This document shows positions 5,653 to 14,275 of a stretch of DNA of 16,098 bases, in pieces. This DNA is from CAYLLT01 sp964548565 (GTDB lineage Bacteria; Planctomycetota; Phycisphaerae; UBA1845; PWPN01). The DNA is taken from the NCBI GenBank assembly GCA_964548565.1, contig CAZJTF010000137.1, forward strand, positions 1 through 16,098. Direction: 5' to 3'. The notes under the pieces were generated by a model that was not told the DNA's origin, did no database searches, and saw nothing but the letters and a program-made list of their open reading frames with translations. A program made the position numbers and the translations under genes. The stretch's first letter is position 1, and each line of letters opens with the position of its first letter.

Positions 5653-6723
5653 CTTGAAGATCCGCTCCGGGGTGAGCGTCGGGAAGGTCAGGCCGCTCGC
5701 TTCCATGACCCGCCGCGTGTTCGTCGTGTCGAACATCGGGTTATGCACGACGCGTGGCGTCAGCAGGTCGTACTGGTCCCAGAGCAGCGATTCCGCCCGC
5801 GAACACTTGCCGACCACCTCGTCCGGATCGGCGAAGTAGCCGCCGTGCATCCCGAAGTAGTCTTCGTAGCAGCGCTTCATCAGGTCGTTTGTCGGCGGTT
5901 CGGGGTTCGTCAGGTGGTAGATTCGCCCGTGGAACTCGCGATTGCGGATGACCTCGGCGATCACGCGCCCGACGAAGTCGACCGGGATGATGTTCTGGCA
6001 GTCTTCCGGGCGTCCGGGAATCCGCAGCGGGATGAACGTCCGCGCGCCGTTGTTGGACGACGCGAACTGGTTCTTCAGCACGCTCACCAGTCGTGCGAAT
6101 TGATAGAAACCCGCAAACTGCGTCGTATGCCCGGTCGTCGAGTCGCCGACGAGGAAACTGGGGCGGAAAACGGTCAGAATGTGCCCCGCCTCCCGTGCCC
6201 ACTCTTCCAACAACGATTCGGCGAGCCACTTGCTCTTCTCGTAGTCTGTCTGGAAATCGGGGGCGGGATGATGGAAGGCCTCCCGGATCACCCCTCGATT
6301 CCAGCCGCACGTGTAGGCCGTGCTCACCGCGTGGATCCGATTGACGCCGTGCTTGCGCGCCCACTCGATGATCGCCTGGGTGCCGGTCACGTTTGTCTTG
6401 AACGGGTTGCCGTTGCCGTTTGAGAACAGCTGCAGGCTCGCCGCGCAGTTCACGACCGAATCCGTTGATCCCCAGGTCGGCTCCGGCAGATCCGAAGGCA
6501 CCGCCCCCTCGACCACCCTCAGTTGGCCGCTGCGCATAGAGGGCGCGAGATCCACATCGATTTGACGCATCATCTGCGACAGGCGCTCGGTGCTCTCGAC
6601 GAGCGGCGGCCGAAGTACCGCAACGACGGTCTGGCCTCGCGCCAGGAGTTCGCGAAGGACAAAATGACCCAGGAACCCGGTGACGCCTGTCATCAGCGTC
6701 GTGTGAGAGTCTTCACCAGTCAT
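5590..6723 (-). CDS. Thioester-reductase-like extended short-chain dehydrogenase (NAD(P)-binding)
   Basis: A 377-residue extended SDR. The N-terminus carries the dinucleotide motif TGVTGFLG (Gly13, Gly16, Gly19) on a Rossmann strand, then NCAAS near residue 92, AVSTAY (Ser134) and the catalytic YEKSK (Tyr161, Lys165), followed by FRPSFLVGDS and the C-terminal substrate region. Spacing and the VTGFLG / AVSTAYTCG pattern resemble the NAD_binding_4 group (thioester reductase domains, fatty-acyl reductases) more than sugar-nucleotide epimerases. A likely role is reducing or modifying an activated acyl or polyketide-type substrate in the cytoplasm, but the substrate is not determinable. The ATG at 6723 lacks a clear ribosome-binding site; Met11 (6693) is an alternative that would leave almost nothing before the Rossmann strand. 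It lies 106 bases after a large membrane-protein gene on the same strand, so co-transcription is possible. Confidence 0.85.
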   Translation of the reverse strand: MTGEDSHTTLMTGVTGFLGHFVLRELLARGQTVVAVLRPPLVESTERLSQMMRQIDVDLAPSMRSGQLRVVEGAVPSDLPEPTWGSTDSVVNCAASLQLFSNGNGNPFKTNVTGTQAIIEWARKHGVNRIHAVSTAYTCGWNRGVIREAFHHPAPDFQTDYEKSKWLAESLLEEWAREAGHILTVFRPSFLVGDSTTGHTTQFAGFYQFARLVSVLKNQFASSNNGARTFIPLRIPGRPEDCQNIIPVDFVGRVIAEVIRNREFHGRIYHLTNPEPPTNDLMKRCYEDYFGMHGGYFADPDEVVGKCSRAESLLWDQYDLLTPRVVHNPMFDTTNTRRVMEASGLTFPTLTPERIFKLFDYAAARDWGRRTNGFHRS

Positions 6724-6762
6724 AAGTGGCTGCTGTCGCTTCAGTTCTCTCGAGAAGGTCGG

Positions 6763-6782
6763 CCCTGAGCTTCGGCTCGGGG
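6763..6782. other. Stable tetraloop hairpin between two minus-strand genes
   Basis: The sequence ccctgagcttcggctcgggg folds into an 8-bp stem (one T-G wobble) closed by C-TTCG-G on the plus strand, the very stable UUCG tetraloop type; the minus-strand transcript has a CGAA loop. It lies in the 106-base gap between the membrane-protein stop (6830) and the SDR start (6723). No T-run follows on either strand, so it may be a processing or attenuation hairpin rather than an intrinsic terminator. Confidence 0.35.
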
Positions 6783-6829
6783 AAAAGTCCGGACCATGTT
6801 ACTGTGGCTGAGCTCAATCCGCCAAGGGC

Positions 6830-9178
6830 CTACCGCGGGCTCGGGAACGGTGGCCCCGTCAGGTACAAATCGGTCCGGATCACGTGAGAGGCGGTCTCGC
6901 GGATGCGGAAAAGCGACTCCCGTGTCTCTCTGAAGGCGGCAGACTGATCCCGCTCGGTCCAGAGCACCCGGAATACGTCGGCATCAACGCTGCTGTTCCA
7001 CCACTGTTCCACCCCCCGCCAGTCCGGAGTGCTGTCATCCTCCGCACTCAGCAGCTCCTGGACGGGGGCTGCAAGTGCCGTGGCCACTGTGCCGATGACC
7101 CGCCGGAGCACCGGCTCCGCAACGGAGGCCACCTGCGGGTCCGCCGACCTGGCGGCCGCAAACAGGGGGGAGGCCGCTGTCGGATCGCCGCCTTCCAGCC
7201 GTCTCGCTGCCTGATTGAGGTCCTGCAGGCCAGCCGGCGGCGGAATCTCCCCCGGTATGGCAGGAGGGGTACTCCAGAATCTGACACGCGCGGCGCCGGA
7301 TTGTTGGGTCGTCACATAAAAGGAGTACTCCGGACTCGCCAGGGGTCGGTCAAATCGAAACTCGAGCTCCCGGACGCCTTCCTGGTCCGCCCGGAGGATC
7401 ACCGCCTCAAAACCGTCTCCCCGGACGGTCTGCCCCGTCTCGAGCCGCTTTCCACGCATGCCTTCGATCAGGAATCGTCCCAGAGCGCCCGAGAACCACG
7501 GCCGACCTTCGATAGACACCCGGAAGCGGTGCGTGTCGAGTTGCTCGAGCGTGCAGGGCCGGTCCATCTTGAGCAGATCGGGGCAGTAGGTCAGGACGTG
7601 ACAACGGGGAGCATTCGGCAGTACCGGCCCGCCGTAAAAGCCGGCCCGCGCGGGCGCCTCGGTTCCGAGGGCGTTCTTCCAGCCCGGCAGAACCTCACCG
7701 AGGTGCAGCTGAGCATAGATGTTCACGAACGGCAGATTGATGAAGAACACGTCGCGGGCTGTCGGGGGCGGCGGCAAGGCTGCCACCGATGCGACGGTAT
7801 ACCGCTCGGCTGCATTGACCGAGTACCACATCGTGCGGTAGATCGGGATGTACGTCGTCGTGGCGATCAGGAACCACGTGGCGACACCGGTACACCACCG
7901 TCCGATCGACCGGGGCTGCAGCCGGTCCTTGAGCGCGGCTCCGAGCACCATCGCGATTGCGAAACCGGCACCCGGCATGTACCCAGAATGCGGGGCCGCC
8001 ATGAGCGGCACCACCGGCAGGAAGCCGAGCACAATCCACAGCGGCCAAATCCACCATCCCCGCGCCCGGTGCGTCGCCAGGTAATAGCCGGTGCCCATCA
8101 CGCCGAGGATCGCCAGCATCAGAATGCAGTCGCCGGGGACCTCGCGAAACGGGTTGTACCGCCCGGTCGGCCCGATCGTCATCGGCGAAAGCCAGACCGC
8201 GGCCGTGACAAAGTGAAGCAGCTTGGCGATCCACCACGCGATGTACTCCGGTCCGTCGTACCGGCGGACGTAAAAATCCGGCATCGGGTGATACATGGCG
8301 ACGAGCCGCCAGTACATGAACGCCGCACCGATGATGCCCATCACGACGTAGACACGCCAGCGACTCCAGAGGTGCCGCCAGCCCCCGAACGCGAGCTCGA
8401 AGGACGCGGTGATGACCGGCAGAATAATTGCATTTTCGCGGGAGAGGAGTGCCAGCACCCACAGCACCAGGCACGCCGTCATCCAGCCGATCCGCACACC
8501 CTGCGTGTGTCCGATGGCAAGTCGGAGGCCGCGATCCGGTGCCGCGTACAGATCCAGCCGGGAGGCCCGGACGTAACACAACACAGCCCCGAGCGTGAGT
8601 GTCGTCTGCAGCACGCTGTTCTGAGAGGCGAGCCACGCCACCGCGTACACGCTGTGCGAATACACCGTGAACAGCAGCCCCGCCACGATCGACCACCGCA
8701 TGCGCCGCGTCATCTGGAACGTCAGCGCATAGACCATCGCGCAGGCTGCCCAGTGCAGGAGGATGCTCAGGCCGTGCAGTGCCTTGACGCTTCCGCCGGA
8801 CAGATGGTATACGACCTTCGCGCCAAGCATGGCGAAGGGGCGTGTGTACCGCCACTCGACCGGTTTGTCCTGCCACCAGGCATCCAGGAACGCATCCGGC
8901 TTTACCGTGGTGGATTCCAGCAGTGCCTGCGGTGACCAGTGGTCATCGCTCAGACGCAGCAGGTGCAGGTGGTCGTCAAGAAAGACGCCGTCCCAGATGG
9001 CCCAACCGTGGGCGGCCAGCGTCGCCAGGGCCAGAAAGGCCAGGACCATGGCATGCTGCCCTCGCCCGCACGTCCGGCCGCTGGATCGGACCCGCGGGAG
9101 GGCCTGCGTGCCGGCGGCGTCCGCGAAGCGACGACGTTTCAGGGATTTGGGGATGTCTGAACGTTCTGCCAGCTGCAT
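6830..9178 (-). CDS. Large multi-pass membrane protein, GT-C glycosyltransferase-like
   Basis: About 782 residues from the ATG at 9176-9178. A short Arg/Lys-rich head (KSLKRRRF...RVRSSGR) is followed by a first helix and then WDGVFLDDHLH, an acidic loop (Asp68, Asp69) after TM1 like that of GT-C-fold transferases, which use a lipid-linked sugar on the outer face of the membrane. Around ten further hydrophobic helices follow to about residue 480, including aromatic-rich helices such as RGWWIWPLWIVLGFLPVVP. The last 300 residues are soluble, with no recognised motif, and probably extracytoplasmic. Start is uncertain: the ATG at 9049 has GAGGG 9 bases upstream and begins directly at TM1, whereas the chosen ATG shares bases with the divergent gene's ATG. 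The acceptor could be protein, lipid or surface polymer. A non-enzymatic membrane protein is not excluded. The closest family cannot be decided without a search. Confidence 0.65.
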   Translation of the reverse strand: MQLAERSDIPKSLKRRRFADAAGTQALPRVRSSGRTCGRGQHAMVLAFLALATLAAHGWAIWDGVFLDDHLHLLRLSDDHWSPQALLESTTVKPDAFLDAWWQDKPVEWRYTRPFAMLGAKVVYHLSGGSVKALHGLSILLHWAACAMVYALTFQMTRRMRWSIVAGLLFTVYSHSVYAVAWLASQNSVLQTTLTLGAVLCYVRASRLDLYAAPDRGLRLAIGHTQGVRIGWMTACLVLWVLALLSRENAIILPVITASFELAFGGWRHLWSRWRVYVVMGIIGAAFMYWRLVAMYHPMPDFYVRRYDGPEYIAWWIAKLLHFVTAAVWLSPMTIGPTGRYNPFREVPGDCILMLAILGVMGTGYYLATHRARGWWIWPLWIVLGFLPVVPLMAAPHSGYMPGAGFAIAMVLGAALKDRLQPRSIGRWCTGVATWFLIATTTYIPIYRTMWYSVNAAERYTVASVAALPPPPTARDVFFINLPFVNIYAQLHLGEVLPGWKNALGTEAPARAGFYGGPVLPNAPRCHVLTYCPDLLKMDRPCTLEQLDTHRFRVSIEGRPWFSGALGRFLIEGMRGKRLETGQTVRGDGFEAVILRADQEGVRELEFRFDRPLASPEYSFYVTTQQSGAARVRFWSTPPAIPGEIPPPAGLQDLNQAARRLEGGDPTAASPLFAAARSADPQVASVAEPVLRRVIGTVATALAAPVQELLSAEDDSTPDWRGVEQWWNSSVDADVFRVLWTERDQSAAFRETRESLFRIRETASHVIRTDLYLTGPPFPSPR

Positions 9179-10646
9179 GAATGACTCGAGCCCGTCGCGC
9201 CAATCCGAGCGCAGGATTCTACACGAATGCGGCGCGCGAGTCATCCGGTGTGTCAGCCCCATTGTGCTGCGGGTTCTCTGTGCGGCCGCGTTGCCGGTCA
9301 TGCTGAGCGGCTGTTTCGTGGAACTGTCGTTTCCGATGGGGACGCACGATTACCACCGAGCCGCCCCGCTCCAACGCGTTTCGTGCGGCGACACGCGTGA
9401 ATGGCTCGCGGAAACGCACGCACAGCTCCACCGCCTGCTCCCGCGGCCCTCCCGACCGTACATGACGACGGAGCAGATGGCGGACTCCGAAGGCCGTCCG
9501 CGCGACGTCTACGCGTGGTTCGACCGGGATCGCACGAAGATGCAGGGACTGACGACGAACTGGTGGGCCCTGCAGGACACCGCCCAGTCCATCGAGAAGG
9601 GTTACTTCATCGAGCAGCCGGCGGAGCTCTGGCCCGGCTTCGAGGACGTCTGGATCCCCGTGTCGGATACGGTGCAGCTTCACGGCTTCCTGGGCTTGTC
9701 GCGATGCCCGGACGGCTCCGTGCGCGATGCCGCGTGCATCGTGATCCTGCCCGGGCTGTGGGGCGACAACGGCGCGATTCGCAGCCGCGACGTCTCGATG
9801 GCGCTCGTCCGCAGCGGATACCATGCCCTGTCGCTCGAGCCACGGGGCCACGGGCAAACCGAAGCCCGCTACCCCGACGTGTACTACAACTACGGGGTGA
9901 TCGAGAGCCAGGACATGATGAAGGTCTCGGAGTGGCTCGAGGACAGGGACCCTCGCGTCACCGCGACCGGGATGGTGGGCTTCTGCTGGGGCGCGAACCA
10001 GGCCCTGCTGGCGGCGTGGTTCGACGGGCGTTCCGAGGACGATCCGAGCGTCACCGGGAACGTGAAGCGGTTCCTGGAACCGGTCTCGCCGCGGCGGCAC
10101 TACACGGCGGGGATCATCGCCTTCTCGCCGGTGCTCCGGTGGGAGGATTTCCTGGATCGCATGGATGCGGTGCAGTCGATCTGGGAGGATCTCTCGCCCG
10201 CCATGTTCCAGGCGTCGACCCGCGACCACATGATCCGCAAGCGCTTCCCGGAAGTGACCGGGAGCCTGCGGCGATGCATCGCGTATGACTTCGCCTACTC
10301 GATGTTCGGCCCGGCGTTTCCGGTCCTCGACGGGTATCGCTTCCTTCGGCTCATGCCGTATCGCGGCCAGCCCGCCGGCGACAAGCTCGAGTCAGCCCGC
10401 GTACCGGTGCTGATCGTGCACTCCGTCAACGATCCGCTCCAGACCGCACAGGAGGTGGTGGACCTGCTCGTTGACACAGAGAACCCACAGGTGGCCGGCA
10501 TCGTCCTGCCGGGCGGGGGGCATATCGGCTTTCAGGCGTATGCCCGCAGATACTTCTACAGCGTGATCATGAATTTCTTCGACCCGGAACACGGCGCCGC
10601 TGCCGCGTGCCGGCCGAAACCGCACGACAGCGCCGCCGGTGCGTGA
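9177..10646 (+). CDS. Alpha/beta-hydrolase lipoprotein with Cys nucleophile (YheT-like)
   Basis: About 489 residues from the ATG at 9177. A hydrophobic signal (VLRVLCAAALPVMLSG) ends at the lipobox Cys46, predicting attachment to a membrane. A GTG at 9264 would shorten the n-region and leave a standard 16-residue signal, and is a serious alternative start. Residues about 155-470 form an alpha/beta-hydrolase domain: strand IVILPGLWGDNGAIRSR (oxyanion region), SLEPRGHGQT, the nucleophile elbow MVGFCWGANQ with Cys270 where Ser is usual, VLIVHSVNDPLQ (Asp419) and LPGGGHIGFQAYA (His449). The NDP-acid and GGHxGF signatures resemble YheT/COG0429 esterases; GxCxG is otherwise known from dienelactone hydrolases. 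Substrate unknown. It is convergent with a sulfatase gene whose stop is 9 bases away. Confidence 0.8.
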   Translation: MNDSSPSRQSERRILHECGARVIRCVSPIVLRVLCAAALPVMLSGCFVELSFPMGTHDYHRAAPLQRVSCGDTREWLAETHAQLHRLLPRPSRPYMTTEQMADSEGRPRDVYAWFDRDRTKMQGLTTNWWALQDTAQSIEKGYFIEQPAELWPGFEDVWIPVSDTVQLHGFLGLSRCPDGSVRDAACIVILPGLWGDNGAIRSRDVSMALVRSGYHALSLEPRGHGQTEARYPDVYYNYGVIESQDMMKVSEWLEDRDPRVTATGMVGFCWGANQALLAAWFDGRSEDDPSVTGNVKRFLEPVSPRRHYTAGIIAFSPVLRWEDFLDRMDAVQSIWEDLSPAMFQASTRDHMIRKRFPEVTGSLRRCIAYDFAYSMFGPAFPVLDGYRFLRLMPYRGQPAGDKLESARVPVLIVHSVNDPLQTAQEVVDLLVDTENPQVAGIVLPGGGHIGFQAYARRYFYSVIMNFFDPEHGAAAACRPKPHDSAAGA

Positions 10647-10655
10647 CGCCCTCTG

Positions 10656-11882
10656 TCACGGTCGCCACCACTGGTCGAGCATCGCCGTCAACCGCTGCAC
10701 CTGGGCGGGCTCCCGGGCCCCGAGGTCTTTCTTCTCGGCGGGGTCCGCGACCACGTCATACAGTTCAGCGCCGCGTCTGTCCTTCGGCAGGATCATTTTC
10801 CACTGTCCTGCGCGGATCCAGCGGTGCGTCAGGTTCGTCGCGGGTTTGTTGCTGTCGATCGCGGTGTGCAGGAAAACTTCCCCGAAAACCGCCTCGCGCG
10901 TGGTATTCTCGCGGACCAGTCGCCGCAGGTTCATCCCGGGCAGATCGCGCGGGGGCTCGACGCGGCAGGCGGCAAGAATCGTCGGGGCCAGGTCGATGCT
11001 CGAGGCGAACGCCGGCACGCGGCGCGGTTCGATGTGCCCGGGCCAGCGCAGCACGATCGGTGTTCGCAATCCCGCATCGTAGGGCGTCAGCTTGCTGCGG
11101 ACGCTTCTTGCCGAATCCTCGTCCTGGATCCAGCCGTTGTCGGTCACCAGCACCACGAGCGTGTTATCCGCCAGGCCTTTCCGATCGAGGTAATCGAGCA
11201 GCTGACCGCATGTCTCGTCAAACCACTCGCACATTGCCTGGTAGCGCGCGACGTGGAGCGAACGACCTTCGCCGCGGTACCTGGCGAGGATGCGCTCCGG
11301 CGGGTTGTGCGGGGCGTGCGGCAGCATCGGGGCATACCAGACAAAGAACGGTGTCCGCCCGCAGCTCTCGATGAAGTCATAGATCGGCTGCAGCGTTTCC
11401 CGGCCGATCGTCAGGCCGGCGTCCCCGTGGCGACCTTTTTCGGTCATGCCATCCGTGAAACCCGCGTTCGAGTGGTGCCCCTCCCAGAACTTGCCCGTCT
11501 GGAAACTGCGGTAGCCTGCCTTCTGGAGCAGCCGCGGAATGGTCGCCGCGTCACGCATGAAATGGTACTCGGCGCTGCGCTCCGTTCCGGCCGGCGGGTC
11601 GTTGCAGCAGATGCCGTGCTGGTGCGGGTACCGCCCGGTGAGGATCGTCGCCAGGCTCGGCCGGCACAGCGGCGTCGTCACGTAGGCGTTCGGAAAGACG
11701 AGGCCCTGGGATGCGAGCCGGTCGAGGTTGGGTGTCCGGATCGTCTCATTGCCCATGAAACCGAAGTCGGTCCACCCCTGGTCGTCCGAGACGATGAGCA
11801 GCACATTCGGGGGAGCATGCAGGGCCCCCAGTTGCGAGCCCGCGCACAGGAACATGACGGCAAGTGTGGAAGCTGTTGGCAT
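10656..11882 (-). CDS. Secreted sulfatase with atypical C-R-P-S-L active-site motif
   Basis: A 408-residue member of the type I (formylglycine) sulfatase family. The ATG at 11880-11882 is preceded by GGAG at 7 bases and gives a signal peptide (MPTASTLAVMFLCAGSQLGA); an upstream in-frame start at 11948 is not supported. Motifs: metal-binding SDDQGW (Asp33, Asp34), TPNLDRLA, the modification site LCRPSLATILTGRYPHQHG with Cys73, TGKFWEGHH (Lys131), and VTDNGW (Asp248, Asn249), with LYDVVADPAEKKDL at the C-terminus. The residue four after Cys73 is Leu77 instead of the conserved Arg of C-x-P-x-R, which matters for recognition by formylglycine-generating enzyme and for catalysis. It should act outside the cytoplasm on a sulfated sugar polymer, substrate unknown. 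The next gene upstream on this strand (11967-12698) ends 84 bases before it. Confidence 0.9.
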   Translation of the reverse strand: MPTASTLAVMFLCAGSQLGALHAPPNVLLIVSDDQGWTDFGFMGNETIRTPNLDRLASQGLVFPNAYVTTPLCRPSLATILTGRYPHQHGICCNDPPAGTERSAEYHFMRDAATIPRLLQKAGYRSFQTGKFWEGHHSNAGFTDGMTEKGRHGDAGLTIGRETLQPIYDFIESCGRTPFFVWYAPMLPHAPHNPPERILARYRGEGRSLHVARYQAMCEWFDETCGQLLDYLDRKGLADNTLVVLVTDNGWIQDEDSARSVRSKLTPYDAGLRTPIVLRWPGHIEPRRVPAFASSIDLAPTILAACRVEPPRDLPGMNLRRLVRENTTREAVFGEVFLHTAIDSNKPATNLTHRWIRAGQWKMILPKDRRGAELYDVVADPAEKKDLGAREPAQVQRLTAMLDQWWRP

Positions 11883-11966
11883 GTCGAGTCTCCGTGGGGG
11901 GCGACGATACTCACATGCCCGTGCCCCGGCAACTCCCGCTTGACCCACTCAGCGGCCCTGCGGGTG

Positions 11967-12698
11967 TCACCACGAGGCGAATTCGTCGTCCGGATCCGGG
12001 GAGGGAGGAGGCTTCGGGGCGTGGAAGAGGTCCAGCAGCATACAGATCTCGATGAAGAACTCGGAGAGTCTCGAAACCGGCAGGCGTTTCGTGCCGCTGC
12101 AGACGAGCAGGCGATGCCCGCCGCCCTCCAGGCACAAACCGCCGTTTCCCACGCAGAAAGTCAGCAGGTCATCTGTGAACACCGCCCGGATGCTCGCCGG
12201 GTCGGGTCCGCGGAGTACGTACTGTCTGTGAAAATGAGGATGTGATCGGAATGTCACCTCGGAGGCTCCCGTCGCAGGCTCCAGGGCCATGACCATGATC
12301 TGCCGCGGGTGGAGCTGAAACTCCGGGAGGTCCCAGCTGTCGTTGCGGAGCAGGGCGGCGGATTGACGGAATGTCTCCGTCCGGAAACCACTGCCCTCCA
12401 TCCGTGTCAGATCGAAAAGAGCGACGCGCGTTCCCTCAACGTCACCGCTCATCACGTTCATCGCGCGCTGTTCCGGGAATCGCGCGTCATCGCGTCGTGG
12501 AAGTGCGCCAACCAGAGCAGGATCAGAGGCGTCCGAGAGCACCAGCCCGGCTCGGTGCGGCGTGCCGAACGCGAAGCCAAGCTCGTCAGCCAGTGCCGCG
12601 ATCTGGCGGCTGCGCCTTCGCTCGTACAGGTCCCCGGCCACCAGGAGGGCCGGGAATACCACGAGGACGCCTGCGATGATGCTGATGCCCAGAGCCAT
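11967..12698 (-). CDS. Membrane-anchored conserved hypothetical protein
   Basis: A 243-residue protein from the ATG at 12696-12698 (MALGISIIAGVLVVFPALLV), which places one transmembrane helix at the very N-terminus followed by the basic stop-transfer YERRRSRQ. The upstream frame extends to 12830 but gives no extra recognisable sequence. The remainder is a soluble domain of about 210 residues with the pattern ALADELGFAFG, FPEQRAMNVMSGDVEGTRVALFDL, SWDLPEFQLHPRQ, FHRQYVLRGPDPASIRAVFTDDLLTF and EGGGHRLLVC. I recognise this as a general pattern of uncharacterised planctomycete proteins but know no function. No enzyme motif or metal site is evident. A Pro/Asp-rich tail (PKPPPSPDPDDE) closes it. 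It could be co-transcribed with the downstream sulfatase (84-base gap). Ribosome-binding site weak. Confidence 0.75.
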   Translation of the reverse strand: MALGISIIAGVLVVFPALLVAGDLYERRRSRQIAALADELGFAFGTPHRAGLVLSDASDPALVGALPRRDDARFPEQRAMNVMSGDVEGTRVALFDLTRMEGSGFRTETFRQSAALLRNDSWDLPEFQLHPRQIMVMALEPATGASEVTFRSHPHFHRQYVLRGPDPASIRAVFTDDLLTFCVGNGGLCLEGGGHRLLVCSGTKRLPVSRLSEFFIEICMLLDLFHAPKPPPSPDPDDEFASW

Positions 12699-12907
12699 CC
12701 GCGATCCACGTGAGAGAAATCCGCTCGTGCGATCTCGACCGACCGGTGTTGATAAGAGAACCTGTCCAACTGCAGGCCAGCCCGCGCAACGGGTCTGATA
12801 ATCCCTCCGGTAGAGGATTGCCTGACTCACCGTCCGTGCGGTGGGCTTCCACTTTCCTGTCTGATAGCATACGAATCATTTGAGTTGTCGTGTCGAGAGG
12901 AGTGCGT
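12699..12907. promoter_or_regulatory. Divergent intergenic region before the second sulfatase gene
   Basis: This 209-base gap separates the divergent hypothetical (start 12698) and sulfatase (start 12908) genes and must hold both promoters. The clearest signal is the ribosome-binding site GAGAGGAG at 12895-12902, 5 bases from the sulfatase ATG. AT-richer sequence at 12864-12880 (gatagcatacgaatcatt) may contain the -10 region, but no hexamer pair is convincing. An imperfect inverted repeat AATCC...GGATT lies near 12800-12820. Confidence 0.35.
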
Positions 12908-14275
12908 ATGAACTGCCTGGGATTGATCCTGCTCGCCACCGGCGCCGTCGCGCAAGCCGCGCCGGGCGAGTCGGCTCCGCGTCCGCACATCGTTTACATC
13001 CTCGCAGATGACCTGGGTTGGAAGGATGTCGGCTTCCAGGGCGGCTACATCAAAACGCCCAACCTGGATCGTCTGGCCGGCGACGGCGTGCGGTTCAGGC
13101 AGTTCTACGTTCAGCCTGTCTGCTCGCCCACGCGGGCATGCCTCATGACCGGGCGCTACTGCATGCGCCAGGGCCTGCAGTTCGTCATCCGCCCGTTCAT
13201 GAACTACGGTCTCCCGCTCGAGGAGCGCACGCTGCCGGAAGCGCTCAAGAGTGCGGGCTACCGGACAGCCATGATCGGCAAGTGGCATCTTGGCTTTACG
13301 GACCCGGCGTGGCGTCCGCTCCGGCGCGGCTTTGGCTACCATTACGGCTTCTACGTCGGCTCGATCGATTACTGGACGCACGAACGTGACGGGGGGCTCG
13401 ACTGGCGCCGCAACGACCAGCCGCTCCGCGAGGAGGGCTACTCGACACAGCTCCTCGCCGCCGATGCCGTGCGCCTGATCGAAAAACACGATCCCGCGCA
13501 GCCGCTTTTCCTGTACCTGGCGTTCAATGCCGTGCACGCACCTCTCCAGGCCCCCGAGGAGTACGTCAACCGGTACGCGCACATCAAAGACAAGAGCCGC
13601 CGCACGTATGCCGCGATGACGACCTGCATGGATAACGCGATCGGGCGCGTGGTCGAAGCCCTCGAGCGGCACGGCATGCGCGAGAACACCCTGATCCTGT
13701 TCTCGAGTGATAACGGTGGTGCGGAGGCGAAAGGAGGTGCGGACAACGGTGAGCTGCGCGGCATGAAAGCCACGCTCTACGAGGGGGGGATCCGCGTCCC
13801 GGCCTTCGCGACCTGGCCAAAGCGCCTGCGCCCGGGCGTCGTCGAGCCGGCCGTGCACGTAATCGACTGGTATCCGACGCTGCTGAAACTCGCGGGGGCC
13901 TCGCTCGAGCAGAAGCTCCCGCTTGATGGCAGCGACATCTGGCCGACCATCACGGAAGGGCGTCCGTCGCCGCACGCAGAGATCGTGCACGAACTCGACA
14001 CGACGAGCGGTGCGATCCGCCGCGGTGACTGGAAACTGATCCTGACGGGCGGTGAAATCTTCAGCGGGGCGGGCGAGATCACCGCTCCGAAAGTGGAGCT
14101 CTTCAACATCGCGCAGGACCCGACCGAATCGAAGGATCTGGCGGCCAGTCAGCCCAAGAGGGTGAAAGAACTCGCCCGGCGACTGGCCTCCTACCGCAGC
14201 GGCATGATCCCGTCGAAGACGAAGGGCGACCGTGCGCCTGCCGGCTTCAAGGTTCCGCCCGTCTGGGGCGAGTAG
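12908..14275 (+). CDS. Secreted sulfatase (arylsulfatase-like, canonical CSPTR motif)
   Basis: A 455-residue type I sulfatase. The ATG at 12908 has a strong Shine-Dalgarno (GAGAGGAG) and begins a signal peptide (MNCLGLILLATGAVAQA, cleavage near Ala17-Ala18), so the GTG at 12890 is not used. Motif order is complete: ILADDLGWKDVGFQG (Asp34, Asp35), TPNLDRLAGDG, VCSPTRACLMTGRY with Cys72 for formylglycine and Arg76, MIGKWHLG (Lys125, His127), FNAVHAPLQAP (His210), FSSDNGG (Asp268, Asn269) and LRGMKATLYEGGIRVP (Lys287). The GKWHLG and KATLYEGGIRVPA patterns resemble arylsulfatase B / N-acetylgalactosamine-4-sulfatase types. It should desulfate polysaccharide or glycan in the periplasm or outside. 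It lies upstream of chdC on the same strand (87-base gap). Substrate cannot be read from sequence. Confidence 0.93.
   Translation: MNCLGLILLATGAVAQAAPGESAPRPHIVYILADDLGWKDVGFQGGYIKTPNLDRLAGDGVRFRQFYVQPVCSPTRACLMTGRYCMRQGLQFVIRPFMNYGLPLEERTLPEALKSAGYRTAMIGKWHLGFTDPAWRPLRRGFGYHYGFYVGSIDYWTHERDGGLDWRRNDQPLREEGYSTQLLAADAVRLIEKHDPAQPLFLYLAFNAVHAPLQAPEEYVNRYAHIKDKSRRTYAAMTTCMDNAIGRVVEALERHGMRENTLILFSSDNGGAEAKGGADNGELRGMKATLYEGGIRVPAFATWPKRLRPGVVEPAVHVIDWYPTLLKLAGASLEQKLPLDGSDIWPTITEGRPSPHAEIVHELDTTSGAIRRGDWKLILTGGEIFSGAGEITAPKVELFNIAQDPTESKDLAASQPKRVKELARRLASYRSGMIPSKTKGDRAPAGFKVPPVWGE

Noticed and set aside
6884..8935. A 683-codon open frame on the plus strand
   Set aside because: It lies wholly antisense to the membrane-protein gene and is rich in Arg, His, Pro and Gly without domains, as expected of a shadow frame in high-GC DNA.
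10824..12245. A 473-codon open frame on the plus strand
   Set aside because: Antisense to the sulfatase and hypothetical genes, with no recognisable motif; both minus-strand genes have clear family signatures.
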